NCBI GenBank assembly: GCA_051654905.1
Contig: JBOFYY010000132.1
Coordinates: forward strand, 1-64,000
Source of the DNA: JBOFIQ01 sp051654905
GTDB lineage: Bacteria; Actinomycetota; Actinomycetes; Propionibacteriales; Propionibacteriaceae
Length of the DNA stretch: 64,000 bases
Direction: 5' to 3'
Under the pieces are notes generated by a model. It did no database searches, was not told the DNA's origin, and worked only from the letters and a program-made list of their open reading frames with translations. The translations under genes and the position numbers were made by a program. Shown piece by piece: positions 9,362-18,605 of the stretch (position 1 is the first letter of the stretch; each line of letters starts with the position of its first letter).

Positions 9362-9805
9362 ATGGGCGAAGATCAACAGAATAAGAAACATCCAGATAGG
9401 GCCGCTGGCATTGTCATCGAAGCTGGCAAAGTGTTGCTAATTGAGAGACAAAAACCGGGTGAGCGATATTGGGTTACCCCGGGCGGGAAAGTAGAACCTG
9501 GAGAAACAGCAGCACAAGCCTGTGCACGAGAAATGCTAGAAGAAGTAAATCTTGTAGTTGAAGTAGGCGATCTACTCAATACCTTCGCTGATGAAGGTAG
9601 AACGCAATGGTTCTTTAGCATTGCTCATACTTCTGGTGAAGTTCGACTTGGAGATGGTCCAGAAGCGTTGCGAAATAGTGAAGAGAATCGCTATCTACCA
9701 GTATGGATTGAGATAGCTGAGCTAGATTCCTACGAGTTACGTCCCCGTGAAGCAAAAGATATTATTGCTAGCTTGCTCCCGAAAGATAGTTCAGAAAAAC
9801 TTTGA
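9362..9805 (+). CDS. NUDIX hydrolase
   Basis: A 147-residue NUDIX-fold pyrophosphohydrolase that would cleave nucleoside-diphosphate-linked substrates with Mg2+. The NUDIX box lies at about residues 40-62: GGKVEPGETAAQACAREMLE followed by EVNL. The essential REMLEE core is present, while the usual final glycine is replaced by asparagine. The substrate cannot be read from the sequence; small proteins of this type include mutator-type and ADP-ribose or nucleotide-sugar hydrolases. It is a single gene convergent with ung, whose stop codon lies only about 5 bp away. Confidence 0.85.
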   Translation: MGEDQQNKKHPDRAAGIVIEAGKVLLIERQKPGERYWVTPGGKVEPGETAAQACAREMLEEVNLVVEVGDLLNTFADEGRTQWFFSIAHTSGEVRLGDGPEALRNSEENRYLPVWIEIAELDSYELRPREAKDIIASLLPKDSSEKL

Positions 9806-9810
9806 AACTT

Positions 9811-10491
9811 TTAGCTGGGAAGTTCCCAGTCAATAGGATCGGCGCCTTGGGCAAGGAGAGCTTCATTAGCTTTAGAGAAGGGACGAGAACCAAAAAATCC
9901 TCTCGCCGCCGATAATGGTGACGGATGAACTGAAGAAATAACAGGTACTTGAGCAAGCATCGGCTTTAGGCCTTGCGCATCTCGTCCCCACAAGATTGCT
10001 ACTAATGGGCCGCCGCGCGCTACTAGCGCTTCGATTGCATGTTGAGTGATGATTTCCCAGCCTTTATTTCGATGGGAATTAGGGTTTCCTGGTTGCACAG
10101 TTAAGCAGCGGTTTAGCAGCAGTACACCTTGTTTTGCCCATGCAGATAGATCGCCATGAGCTGCCGGAGGAATCCCTAAATCAGTGCTTAACTCGCGGTA
10201 AATATTTTGCAGTGATCTAGGAATTGGAGTTACGTCGGCAGCGACGCTGAAAGATAGCCCGACAGCATGGCCAGGAGTGGGGTAGGGGTCTTGTCCTACG
10301 ATAAGTACCCGCACGTCAGAAAGAGGAGTGCTGAAAGCTCGTAGCACTTGATTTCCTGCCGGTAGATAACTTCGTCCAGCAGCGATCTCAGCCCGTAGAA
10401 AGTCTCCCATTTGGTGAATCTGATCTTCGACGGGAGCTAATGCTTTAGCCCAATCAGGAGCAATAAGTTCGGAAAGTGGTTTGCGGGTCAC
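9811..10491 (-). CDS. ung: Uracil-DNA glycosylase
   Basis: Family 1 uracil-DNA glycosylase, which removes uracil from DNA to start base-excision repair. The water-activating motif is VGQDPYPTPGHAVGLSFS and the DNA-intercalating loop is HPSPLSA. The GTG start at 10491 gives 226 residues, the usual family length, and overlaps the upstream MFS stop in GTGA. An upstream in-frame ATG at 10581 would add 30 residues lying inside the MFS gene and is less likely. Translational coupling to the MFS gene is implied by the overlap. Confidence 0.93.
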   Translation of the reverse strand: MTRKPLSELIAPDWAKALAPVEDQIHQMGDFLRAEIAAGRSYLPAGNQVLRAFSTPLSDVRVLIVGQDPYPTPGHAVGLSFSVAADVTPIPRSLQNIYRELSTDLGIPPAAHGDLSAWAKQGVLLLNRCLTVQPGNPNSHRNKGWEIITQHAIEALVARGGPLVAILWGRDAQGLKPMLAQVPVISSVHPSPLSAARGFFGSRPFSKANEALLAQGADPIDWELPS

Positions 10492-11696
10492 GCTGACTCC
10501 TTGGTTGGGATACCTGGTGGCATCCGTAGCGAATATCCAGCAGCCATTAGTAGCATTACGCCACCTACTGAAAAAGCCCAAGGTAAGCCGGCTTTATCGG
10601 CAAGGAATCCTGCTACGAGTGGTCCAACAATAGCTCCAATATCGCCAATCATTGAGTAAAGCGAAACAGCTGGTCCGCCGTGTCCGCCAGTAGCGTCGCC
10701 GATTGCTGCCATCGGGGCAGTAGAGTGCATAGCTGATCCGACGCCGTAAACAGATAGTGCTACAACAAGCCACCAGATATTAGGAGCCCAAGGCATTGCT
10801 AGTGCGCTAAGTCCGGTAAGGACACCGCCCAGTACCATGACTGGACGACGTCCAATAGTGTCAGTGAAACGACCAGCTGGTGCTAGGCAAAGCCCTTGGA
10901 CGATAGCGGCGATAGCCATAGCGTAGCCAGTCCATTCGCGGGGCATAGCTAAGGCTTCTGTTACTAGCACCGGGATTAAGGCGCTACGAACCCCAATACT
11001 TTGCCAGCCTTGAGTAAAACCAGTAACCGCAGCTGCTCGATAACGAATGTCGCTCCATGCTTGCGACATGCTGACGGTAGGAGCAGTTTCGGTGCTAGCT
11101 GGTACTGCTGAGGTGGCAGGAGTGCGGATCATAGTTAAACACATGACAGCGCCGATAGTTAAGGTTGCCGCGTAGAAGAAGAACGGTGCTGTTAGGGAGA
11201 TGGCTGAGATGACGCCACCAATAGCTGGGCCAGCCATGCCACCGATGAGAAACCCGCCGTTATAAAGCCCAGAGGCACGTCCCCGGTTCTCGGGTGTTAC
11301 TGATCGTAGCAATAGTGTCATTGCCGCTACGGTGAATATGACAGAGCCGATACCACCTAGCGCACGAAATAGTAGTAACTGCCAAAAACTGGTAGAAAAA
11401 CCTGCCGCGGCTGAGGAAACCGCGACAATCATGGTTCCTAGGAATAGTGCCCAGCGTTCACCTAGCTGATGGCTGATAGGGGCAGCAAATGGAGCTGCTA
11501 CTAACCGCATGAGTGCGAAAGCACTTACTACCCAGCTAGTTAGAAAATTAGATACCCCAAATTGTTTAGCAAAAATTGGCAGGATGGGGATCATCACGCC
11601 GAAACCTACTGCAACAAAGAATGCATTAGCAGTTAAGATCCAGACGTCATGAGGCATGCGTGGGCGAGAAGAAGTACGGCTAGCTGAAAGAGACAT
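10488..11696 (-). CDS. Major facilitator superfamily transporter
   Basis: A 402-residue polytopic membrane protein with about 12 hydrophobic segments. The inter-helix loop DTIGRRPVMVLG in the second half matches the MFS motif A pattern, and PENRGRASGLYNGG occupies the loop that usually follows helix 4. Its layout resembles drug/proton antiporters of the DHA1 kind, but the substrate is unknown. It is the first gene of a two-gene unit with ung (4-bp overlap) and divergent from the MutL-like gene at 11769. Confidence 0.85.
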   Translation of the reverse strand: MSLSASRTSSRPRMPHDVWILTANAFFVAVGFGVMIPILPIFAKQFGVSNFLTSWVVSAFALMRLVAAPFAAPISHQLGERWALFLGTMIVAVSSAAAGFSTSFWQLLLFRALGGIGSVIFTVAAMTLLLRSVTPENRGRASGLYNGGFLIGGMAGPAIGGVISAISLTAPFFFYAATLTIGAVMCLTMIRTPATSAVPASTETAPTVSMSQAWSDIRYRAAAVTGFTQGWQSIGVRSALIPVLVTEALAMPREWTGYAMAIAAIVQGLCLAPAGRFTDTIGRRPVMVLGGVLTGLSALAMPWAPNIWWLVVALSVYGVGSAMHSTAPMAAIGDATGGHGGPAVSLYSMIGDIGAIVGPLVAGFLADKAGLPWAFSVGGVMLLMAAGYSLRMPPGIPTKESA

Positions 11697-11768
11697 TAAT
11701 GGTTACTTTACCGTGCTAACTGGTAGTCGGATACGCAGTCGGTGCCAGCGTGTGAGAGTCTGAGGCTT

Positions 11769-13133
11769 GTGACATGGATATGCGCAGATTTTGGATCAAC
11801 GTGGACCAAAGTGGCAGCTATTGAGCCAGGAGTTGGTCTGATAGCTACAGTAGCTTCGCCTACGACTACTGCCACCGATGTGTTAGAAGGTTGGCAAGAC
11901 TGTTTGCGTCAGCTTGCTAGCTACGGAATTGATGCTGGGAATGCACGAGTTCGGGCATGTTCGTCAGCAGGTGGCGGATTGCGGATTGCGGTAGTGGGTA
12001 ATGAGGCGCTCGTAACCGGAGAGGCTGGGCGGCGGGTATCGCTTAGTTCAGGGGGGCATGTTGTTGCCGTGCAATCAGGTGGCGTAGATATTGCGGCACT
12101 AGTTGCAGCAAAACCGGATCTAATTTTGTTGCTGGGGGGTACCGATAACGGAAACTCGGCTCCGCTGCTAGCGGCAGCAAAGATATTGGGAGAAGCAAAA
12201 CTGGGGCTGCCATTGGTAGTAGCTGGAGATGCTTATGTTGCTGAAGAAGTTTCATTCCTCTTGCAAGATCAGCCGCATACGGTAGCAGCTAATGTGGTTC
12301 CTGAAATAGGGGTGTTTCGTCCGCTTGCCGCTCGCGAACAAGTCCGGGAAATGTTCTTGAAACATGTGATTGGTGGAAAAGGACTGTCACGGTCTAACGA
12401 TTTTGCTCAGATGGTTCGGGGGGCGACTCCGGACGTAGTGTTGCGGGGCGCTGACGTCGTATCTCAGCTAGCTGGGGATGTAGTGATTGTTGATGTTGGT
12501 GGTGCTACTACTGATGTCCATTCAGTGGTAGAAGTGGAATATCCCGAACCGCGAGAAGACGAAGAAGGAGAGCTGCTGAGCGCTGATGTGGTTGGGTATG
12601 ACCCAGCTATGCGTTCGGTGGAAGGAGATTTGGGGATGCGCTGGTCAGCGGCAACAACTCTTGCTGCTGGGCATAGCGAAGGATTACTTTCCGATGATAA
12701 AAACTATGACCAGTGGGTAGCGGGATTAGTGGCAGATACGTTGCCGCAAACATCCGAGCAGAAAGCTCTTGACGCCCAGCTATGTCGTGCTGCTATCGCA
12801 ACCGCACTACGTCGGCATGCTGGCTTTACTGAAGTGATGTTTATAAATGGGCAACGGATTGTGCGCCAAACCGGAACAGATATTCGAGAAGCTAAATTAG
12901 TGATTGGGTCAGGGGGAGTGTTGCGGGCTGATCCAGTAGCCGGAAAGGAACTACTTAGCGAAGCGTTGATTGCAGCTCGTACTCCAGGAAGAATGCTGCC
13001 CGGAGGAGGGGGATGGCAACCGAAACTAGCTATTGATGGACACTACCTGCTGGCTCCTATCGGGTTGCTAGCGCAAGAAGACCCAGATACAGCGTTGCTG
13101 TTGACGCGGACTTTGCTTAGCTCTGCTGGTTAA
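11769..13133 (+). CDS. MutL/GlmL-family ATPase (actin-like fold)
   Basis: Resembles the MutL/GlmL proteins encoded with B12-dependent glutamate mutase and predicted to act as reactivating ATPases. The actin-fold phosphate-binding signature ICADFGSTWTKV begins almost at the N-terminus, followed by LLLGGTDNGN and a second nucleotide-binding loop VIVDVGGATTDVHSV. I chose GTG at 11769, just after TGAGG, giving 454 residues with the motif at residues 3-14. The in-frame ATG at 11742 adds nine residues. No glutamate mutase gene is visible in the window, so its partner is elsewhere or it has another role. Confidence 0.75.
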   Translation: MTWICADFGSTWTKVAAIEPGVGLIATVASPTTTATDVLEGWQDCLRQLASYGIDAGNARVRACSSAGGGLRIAVVGNEALVTGEAGRRVSLSSGGHVVAVQSGGVDIAALVAAKPDLILLLGGTDNGNSAPLLAAAKILGEAKLGLPLVVAGDAYVAEEVSFLLQDQPHTVAANVVPEIGVFRPLAAREQVREMFLKHVIGGKGLSRSNDFAQMVRGATPDVVLRGADVVSQLAGDVVIVDVGGATTDVHSVVEVEYPEPREDEEGELLSADVVGYDPAMRSVEGDLGMRWSAATTLAAGHSEGLLSDDKNYDQWVAGLVADTLPQTSEQKALDAQLCRAAIATALRRHAGFTEVMFINGQRIVRQTGTDIREAKLVIGSGGVLRADPVAGKELLSEALIAARTPGRMLPGGGGWQPKLAIDGHYLLAPIGLLAQEDPDTALLLTRTLLSSAG

Positions 13134-13215
13134 CATAAGACGTATTTTGGTTAAAAATCTATAAAAATAGAAAACAACTCTTTCCTTTTATTGATACTGG
13201 CTCTACTATCGAACT

Positions 13216-14091
13216 ATGAGTGCTTGTGATCTCACCGCGATCTTGGATGAATTAGCGGCAGGTAATATCGATGCGCAGGAAGCGTCTCGCCGTATTGATC
13301 TGATTAAAAAAGGTGTTGGCGCTGATGCTGCATCGTCGCCAGATACTGTGGTTGCAGCGGATCAGGATTCTCTTAAGATAGTAGCTGATTCGTTTGTTGA
13401 GGTTGTTGATGAGATTCCGCAGGCTGAGCGTCGTCGACGAGATGGGGACCATGCTACGGAGCGTATTCAAGTTCGGGCAGTTGGTCGGAGAGTTCGTATC
13501 GTGGGAGATTCGTCAGTTGCTGCTATCGCGGCAGAAGGGCCTCATATCCTACGACGCCAAGGTGGCATCTTAGAGGTTTCTTCAGATGGTGATATTGGGC
13601 CATCTTTAGATGGGTTCTCGATGTTACGTACACCGCGTAGTCTTAATGATCTTCGTGCCATGAGTCTAGGCAAAGAACTTTATCTTCGAGTTAACCCCAG
13701 TTTGACGGTAGATGTTGAGCTGACTGCGGGGTCGTTGACGACTGAAAAACTTCCCTATCTAGGAAAAGTTAGAGTTACTGCAGGAAGCGCAACAATTTCT
13801 GGTGTTGCCGAAGTCAGCGATGCTCTTGTGCAAGCAGGAAACCTTAATCTAAATGGATGTTTTCGTACTGGCAGATCGCGAATCCGTTGTGAATCTGGTG
13901 CGGTGAATGTGACGCTATCGGAAGACTCAGATGTGACTGTAAAAGCCGATGCGAACCTTGGAAAAATCCAGTGGGCAGGATCTTTAGCTACACCTGGAAA
14001 TCCTGATGAAGTTGTTATCGGATCAGGTGGTGCGCGGCTCGATGTGGGTGTTGTGATGGGATATGCACAAATTAAGTCGGGAGAAAAATGA
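13216..14091 (+). CDS. SHOCT-like plus DUF4097-type beta-repeat protein
   Basis: A 291-residue protein without a signal peptide. Residues 1-30 form a short helical hairpin (ILDELAAGNIDAQEASRRID) of the SHOCT-like type also found in YvlB-like proteins. A charged linker (QAERRRRDGDHATE) leads to a C-terminal half of short alternating strands and turns (LTAGSLTTEKLPYLGKVRV, SATISGVAEVSDALV), as expected for a DUF4097 beta-solenoid. Its stop overlaps the start of the DUF2089 gene in ATGA, so the two are translationally coupled. The function is unknown; envelope-stress contexts are known for relatives in Firmicutes. Confidence 0.65.
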   Translation: MSACDLTAILDELAAGNIDAQEASRRIDLIKKGVGADAASSPDTVVAADQDSLKIVADSFVEVVDEIPQAERRRRDGDHATERIQVRAVGRRVRIVGDSSVAAIAAEGPHILRRQGGILEVSSDGDIGPSLDGFSMLRTPRSLNDLRAMSLGKELYLRVNPSLTVDVELTAGSLTTEKLPYLGKVRVTAGSATISGVAEVSDALVQAGNLNLNGCFRTGRSRIRCESGAVNVTLSEDSDVTVKADANLGKIQWAGSLATPGNPDEVVIGSGGARLDVGVVMGYAQIKSGEK

Positions 14092-14468
14092 CAGAAAATA
14101 TGTCACATAAGCATCGTGCCCCACGAGACTGCCCAGTATGCAGCGGCGCTGTTCACACGACCCGAGTAGGTTGTCCCAGTTGCGGATCAGAACTTGCCGG
14201 TGAGTTTGTATCCTGTGATTTTTGTGCACTTGACGATACGGAATTAGCAACTCTGAAAGTATTCCTAGCTTCGCGTGGCAATCTTCGCGAAGTAGAGAAA
14301 CACCTTGGAGTTTCTTATCCAACAGCACGCGCCAGATTCACTGAACTGCTATCCAAATTAGGGTTATCTGGAGAGCCGGAACAACCACTTACGCAAGAGC
14401 AAATCTTGGCAGAGGTAGCTGCAGGACGAATGGCTGCTAGTGAAGCGGCAGCACTGTTAGCCGAATAA
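14088..14468 (+). CDS. DUF2089-family zinc-ribbon/HTH protein
   Basis: A 126-residue protein. Residues about 12-50 carry zinc-ribbon cysteine pairs (CPVC, CPSC, CDFC). The central region is a helix-turn-helix typical of DUF2089 (LREVEKHLGVSYPTARARF), and the C-terminus is a helical hairpin (ILAEVAAGRMAASEAAALLA). That last element closely mirrors the N-terminus of its upstream partner. It is probably a DNA-binding regulator of its own operon (inference). A 16-bp terminator stem follows. ATG at 14100 is an alternative start. Confidence 0.75.
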   Translation: MTENMSHKHRAPRDCPVCSGAVHTTRVGCPSCGSELAGEFVSCDFCALDDTELATLKVFLASRGNLREVEKHLGVSYPTARARFTELLSKLGLSGEPEQPLTQEQILAEVAAGRMAASEAAALLAE

Positions 14469-14481
14469 ATACTATAAAAAG

Positions 14482-14523
14482 TGATAGGCGGAGAGCAGTC
14501 GTAGGTTTGCTCTCCGCCTATCA
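14482..14523. terminator. Bidirectional terminator between the DUF2089 gene and greA
   Basis: A perfect 16-bp stem (TGATAGGCGGAGAGCA at 14482-14497, complement at 14508-14523) with a 10-base loop. It is flanked by A-rich sequence on the left and AT-rich sequence on the right, and lies between two convergent genes, so it can serve both. Confidence 0.85.
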
Positions 14524-14537
14524 TAAATAAATTATTG

Positions 14538-15047
14538 TTAGCTATTGGGGCGTCCTACTGTCAAAACTTTGACCATAATGGGGCGACCATTGGGGGCAGT
14601 ATAAGTGACTTCATCGCCAACTTTTGCGCCTAGCACGGCAGCGCCTAGCGGGGATTGCGGTGAATAGACCTGCACATCTACGCTCTCATCAAGCGCGAGC
14701 ATCTCACGAGACCCTAATAGGAATTCCTCGGTGTCCTCGGGGTCGCCGTCAAAAGCGATGGTAACCATAGTCCCGGGGTTGACTTCATCAGCAGATCCTT
14801 GCGGCTCTCCAATGGAAGCATTTTCGAGCATATGCTTTAGAACGCGAATACGCGCTTCCATCTGCCCTTGTTCCTCACGCGCAGCATGGTAGCCACCATT
14901 TTCGGAAAGATCGCCTTCCTCGCGGGCAGCCGCAATCTTAGCGGCAACAGCGGGACGACCTTTCTCGCTTAGGTAGGCGTACTCTTCCTGGAGCTTGTCG
15001 AAAGCTTCCTGGGTGAGCCAGATAGCGTCAGTTGTCTTGTCAGCCAT
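14538..15047 (-). CDS. greA: Transcription elongation factor GreA
   Basis: GreA binds the RNA polymerase secondary channel and stimulates cleavage of backtracked transcripts. The N-terminal coiled coil carries the acidic tip EEGDLSENGGYHAAREEQ (about residues 43-60), with the conserved D and E that position Mg2+. The C-terminal FKBP-like domain ends in SPQSPLGAAVLGAKVGDEV. At 169 residues it is normal for the family. It is divergent from mca, and the 97-bp gap presumably holds both promoters. Confidence 0.97.
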   Translation of the reverse strand: MADKTTDAIWLTQEAFDKLQEEYAYLSEKGRPAVAAKIAAAREEGDLSENGGYHAAREEQGQMEARIRVLKHMLENASIGEPQGSADEVNPGTMVTIAFDGDPEDTEEFLLGSREMLALDESVDVQVYSPQSPLGAAVLGAKVGDEVTYTAPNGRPIMVKVLTVGRPNS

Positions 15048-15144
15048 TGGTACATCATATCGGGCTAAACCAGAATTACGAGAGTATTTTTGAGGCAGGT
15101 TGTGAGTTTTAAGCCGCTCTTGTATTAGCAGCTACAGTAGCTAG

Positions 15145-16068
15145 GTGACCTTTTCTGCTACTGATGCCGTTACTGAATTAACTATGCGCTGTGATAAAAA
15201 TGGGGAGCAGCTACGGCTATTGCACGTGCATGCTCACCCAGATGATGAATCAAGTAAAGGCGCTGCAACCACTGCACGCTACGTAGCAGAAGGCGTTACG
15301 GTCATGGTCGCTACCTGTACTGGTGGTGAACGCGGTGATGTGTTGAATCCGGCAATGGATCGGCCAGAAATCATTGAAAATATCGCGACAGTGCGTGCTA
15401 AAGAGATGGATGCTGCCCGCGATATTTTAGGAATCGAACAAACTTGGCTAGGTTTCGTCGATTCAGGATTCCCAGAAGGAGATCCGCTACCGCCGCTGCC
15501 AGCAGGTTGCTTTGCGCTAGTTGATATCGACGAAGCAGTAGCTGCATTAGTTGCTGTTATTAGAAAATTTAAGCCGCAAGTAATGACCACCTACGATGAA
15601 TTCGGCGGATATCCGCACCCAGATCATATTCGATGTCACGAAATATCAGTGGCGGCTTATGAAGCTGCGGCAGACCCTAATCGCTATCTTGATGCTGGAG
15701 AACCGTGGCAAGTTTCTAAAATCTACTATCAACTTGGATGGACGAAAGGTCGACTAGAAGCTCTTGATCAAGCATGTCGTGAGGCTGGGATCGAACCACC
15801 GTACAGCGACTGGTTAGCTAACTGGGACGACCGGGAAGCTATGGATGATCGGGTTACTACCCGTATCGATTGCGCAAACTACTTTGAAGTTCGCGATGCG
15901 GCGCTTCGCGCTCACGCTACTCAAGTTGATCCTGGTGGTATGTGGTTTGCAGTACCCATGGAAATACAGCAGCGAGTATGGCCGACCGAAGATTACCAAC
16001 TGGTAGCTAGCATCGTCGATACCGAACTACCCGAAACTGACTTGTTCGCTGGGATAGTAGCTGACTAG
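15145..16068 (+). CDS. mca: Mycothiol S-conjugate amidase
   Basis: A zinc amidase of the LmbE/PIG-L fold that cleaves mycothiol S-conjugates, releasing mercapturic acids for export and thereby detoxifying electrophiles. The metal motif HAHPDDESSKG lies at about residues 28-38 and the second ligand region is TYDEFGGYPHPDHIRCH. GGYPHPDH and the overall length (307) fit Mca better than the deacetylase MshB. The GTG at 15145 is taken as start; an in-frame ATG at 15184 just before the motif is an alternative. Its 3' end overlaps the convergent membrane protein gene by 4 bp. Mycothiol is confined to Actinobacteria. Confidence 0.9.
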   Translation: MTFSATDAVTELTMRCDKNGEQLRLLHVHAHPDDESSKGAATTARYVAEGVTVMVATCTGGERGDVLNPAMDRPEIIENIATVRAKEMDAARDILGIEQTWLGFVDSGFPEGDPLPPLPAGCFALVDIDEAVAALVAVIRKFKPQVMTTYDEFGGYPHPDHIRCHEISVAAYEAAADPNRYLDAGEPWQVSKIYYQLGWTKGRLEALDQACREAGIEPPYSDWLANWDDREAMDDRVTTRIDCANYFEVRDAALRAHATQVDPGGMWFAVPMEIQQRVWPTEDYQLVASIVDTELPETDLFAGIVAD

Positions 16069-18605
16069 CTGGCTATTTCCTTCTGTTTTTTGCAGCGAGG
16101 GTGCCGTAACAGGTTAGAGGAAATCCGTAAGCTGTCGGTGATTCCTAGCCCAGGAATATATGCTCCAGCGATAGCCCGCCCTACTGCTGGTAGGTCGGCT
16201 ATATCGGGAACAGTCAGATACATTGGGCGATAATCAGGCTGGAACTTTGCTTTGAATGCGAGAAGCGAGCGGAATCCGTAAGCTGGCTCTAGCAAGACAG
16301 AAACTTTCTGTAGTCCTGCATCGAGAGCTTTATTCCATACCGACCCAGATTCATGACGTTCGATAGCGCGAGCTAACGGAGCTCCCGAAAGACTGATGAT
16401 TTCCAGGCCATCAGTCTTTGCCTGCAGAATCATGCTGGCGATTAGAAGTTCCATAGACATTTTGAAACCTCCAGACCAGCGGCGCATAAAATCAAGAGTG
16501 AAACCTATGAGCTTGTTATCTCGATAGATTGGTAACCAGCTAGTTATACCGTGGATGCGGTCAGTTTCGTCCAGAGCAAGCCAAATTACGACGTCAGGAT
16601 CATCAAGTTCTTCCAGACCACCTAATGTAAATCCCATTTCGGGTAATCCCTTGGTAGCAACCCATCCTTCAGAGATCGCGGCAATATTTCGACGACGTGC
16701 TGGCGAAAAATCAGCCCAGCGGCCAGACTCGACATGAATTCCTTCTCGTTCGGCACGATTAATAGATGTGCGAATATCTTGGAACTTTTTTCCTTTGAAC
16801 TCAGCAAGTCTTGGATCTAAGAAAGTTTCCTCTGCTACCTCGATACTGGCCCAACCTAATGCTTGCGTCGCGGCTGCAACATCGTCGTGAACCGAATAAA
16901 AAGCAGGAGTTAAGCTACGATCAGCAGCCCATGTTGCAAACTCTTCGACCACTCCAGCGGTGTCTTTGCTGCGACAAACTGGTGCACAAGGAGTCACCGC
17001 TACGTCCCCCACAATGCGATAAGCAACGCCAGCTTGGTAATTAGTAGAGAACCACCAACGATTCCCATCACCCCAAGTTCCCCACCAAGACAGTGTCGAT
17101 CCGCCAACCTCTTTAAGTAACGAAACCATCCGAGCGCGATCAGCAGTTGTGGCATCTTCAGCATTACGCCCAAAAACTCGCCAGAGTTCACCCGCAAGCC
17201 ACAACCAAGGAATAGCAGGCAATAACTCAGAGAAAACAGCAGCTGGCGAAGTTTTAGCAAAAATAGGAGTTGTCCAGATACCTAAAGTTCCAGTTGGTAG
17301 CAACCGTAGGAAGAAATCATGAGCCAATGTCAAAACAGTAGCAGTAGGTGTAAAAGAGCGGCGCAGTAAGAGTCCTATCGCTAGCGCTGCAATAAAAGTC
17401 ACGAGTGTTACAACTGCTGTCCTAGTGATAATCATGCGGTAGCTGCGTTTAGGCAACAAGATCGTGAACTGTTTACGGGATAAAAAGACCAGTACCAGCA
17501 AAATAGTTAAGAAAACTGCTGGTAGTAATGGTCTTGGAGTTGGAGCAAAATGAGTATCAACGGCGATAGAGCTATGAAGTATCTGCTGCGAAAAACTTAT
17601 GATTACTACGGCTATTCGAATAATCCATAACGCAAGATAGCCGCCTAGAACTAATAATGTTCCACGCCATGCTGCTAACCGCCCATGGCGTAGGCCTCGT
17701 ACTAAAGCAGCTAAAAGTGCTAGGGGAGCCGCGCTTGCGATAGCTGCGGGAACTCCAACATTTCGAAGTAAATAAGTACCCCGGCGACATTCGCGTACCA
17801 TCGTTGGATTTGCACAAAATTGTGCTACTTGTTCAGCATCCCATGGAAGTTCACGGAAAAGTAGTCTGATAGAAGCTAATGGCCCTACTGGAGAGCCAGC
17901 AAAAGTTGATGCCAGACTGGCTACAAGGAAACCGAGCACCGCCAAGCTAACTAAGTTACGTCGCTCGTGTCGAGTGCCAGCCAAGCTGCGTTGAGGGCCT
18001 TCAGCACAACTCAAACGTCCAATAATGCCGCCAGTAGCAGCAGCAGTAAGCATTGCAATATCGCGGTGGCTACCCCCAAAAACTGCAAGCATTCCTAGCG
18101 CTATGCCAGCAACAACACGTACTCTACGACGCCATAAGATATCGAGAATTTGGCTAGCGGAAAGAATCAATGCAACTAGCCATGGCTCACAGCCAACATG
18201 AAGATCGCGCATGATGGAACGACCCCAGGCATGATCGATATAGTTAGCTAATATCGATGCTGAAGCTGCAACTAAACCACCAAGAAGTTGCCCGGATAAT
18301 CCAAAAATAAGAGTACGAACAGTGCCTAGTTTTCTTTCGGCAGCTATACCAAGAGTGCACAATGCGGCAGCGAAAAAAATTGCAACAAGAAAATGAGGTG
18401 CAAAGAAAATAGAGGTTAGCGGAGAGAACCAGCGCCCTTGCGAAATTGGGACAAAACCATCAGCTACTTGTGATCGTAGTCGAGGCGACAGCGGTCGAAT
18501 GAGCTCACCAGTAGCTAGTGACGTCGTAAAAATAATTACCGCTAGCGTGGCATTGATCGGGCCAGACTTTAGCCAAGCTAAGGCATAACCAACTGATGTT
18601 TTCAT
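16065..18605 (-). CDS. Membrane lipid aminoacyltransferase (DUF2156, MprF-like) with rhomboid-like N-terminus
   Basis: An 846-residue protein. The first roughly 470 residues contain many membrane helices, including a rhomboid-like stretch (GRWFSPLTSIFF, LGIAAERKLGTVRTL) that appears to lack the catalytic GxSG serine. The soluble C-terminal half has DUF2156/aminoacyl-transferase features (FYSVHDDVAAATQALGW, SINRAEREG, DFMRRWSGGFKMSMELLIAS). MprF-type enzymes transfer amino acids from aminoacyl-tRNA to membrane lipids, lowering surface charge and giving resistance to cationic peptides. The amino acid and lipid cannot be read here. The start overlaps the stop of the upstream esterase gene by 4 bp. 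Confidence 0.8.
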   Translation of the reverse strand: MKTSVGYALAWLKSGPINATLAVIIFTTSLATGELIRPLSPRLRSQVADGFVPISQGRWFSPLTSIFFAPHFLVAIFFAAALCTLGIAAERKLGTVRTLIFGLSGQLLGGLVAASASILANYIDHAWGRSIMRDLHVGCEPWLVALILSASQILDILWRRRVRVVAGIALGMLAVFGGSHRDIAMLTAAATGGIIGRLSCAEGPQRSLAGTRHERRNLVSLAVLGFLVASLASTFAGSPVGPLASIRLLFRELPWDAEQVAQFCANPTMVRECRRGTYLLRNVGVPAAIASAAPLALLAALVRGLRHGRLAAWRGTLLVLGGYLALWIIRIAVVIISFSQQILHSSIAVDTHFAPTPRPLLPAVFLTILLVLVFLSRKQFTILLPKRSYRMIITRTAVVTLVTFIAALAIGLLLRRSFTPTATVLTLAHDFFLRLLPTGTLGIWTTPIFAKTSPAAVFSELLPAIPWLWLAGELWRVFGRNAEDATTADRARMVSLLKEVGGSTLSWWGTWGDGNRWWFSTNYQAGVAYRIVGDVAVTPCAPVCRSKDTAGVVEEFATWAADRSLTPAFYSVHDDVAAATQALGWASIEVAEETFLDPRLAEFKGKKFQDIRTSINRAEREGIHVESGRWADFSPARRRNIAAISEGWVATKGLPEMGFTLGGLEELDDPDVVIWLALDETDRIHGITSWLPIYRDNKLIGFTLDFMRRWSGGFKMSMELLIASMILQAKTDGLEIISLSGAPLARAIERHESGSVWNKALDAGLQKVSVLLEPAYGFRSLLAFKAKFQPDYRPMYLTVPDIADLPAVGRAIAGAYIPGLGITDSLRISSNLLRHPRCKKQKEIAS

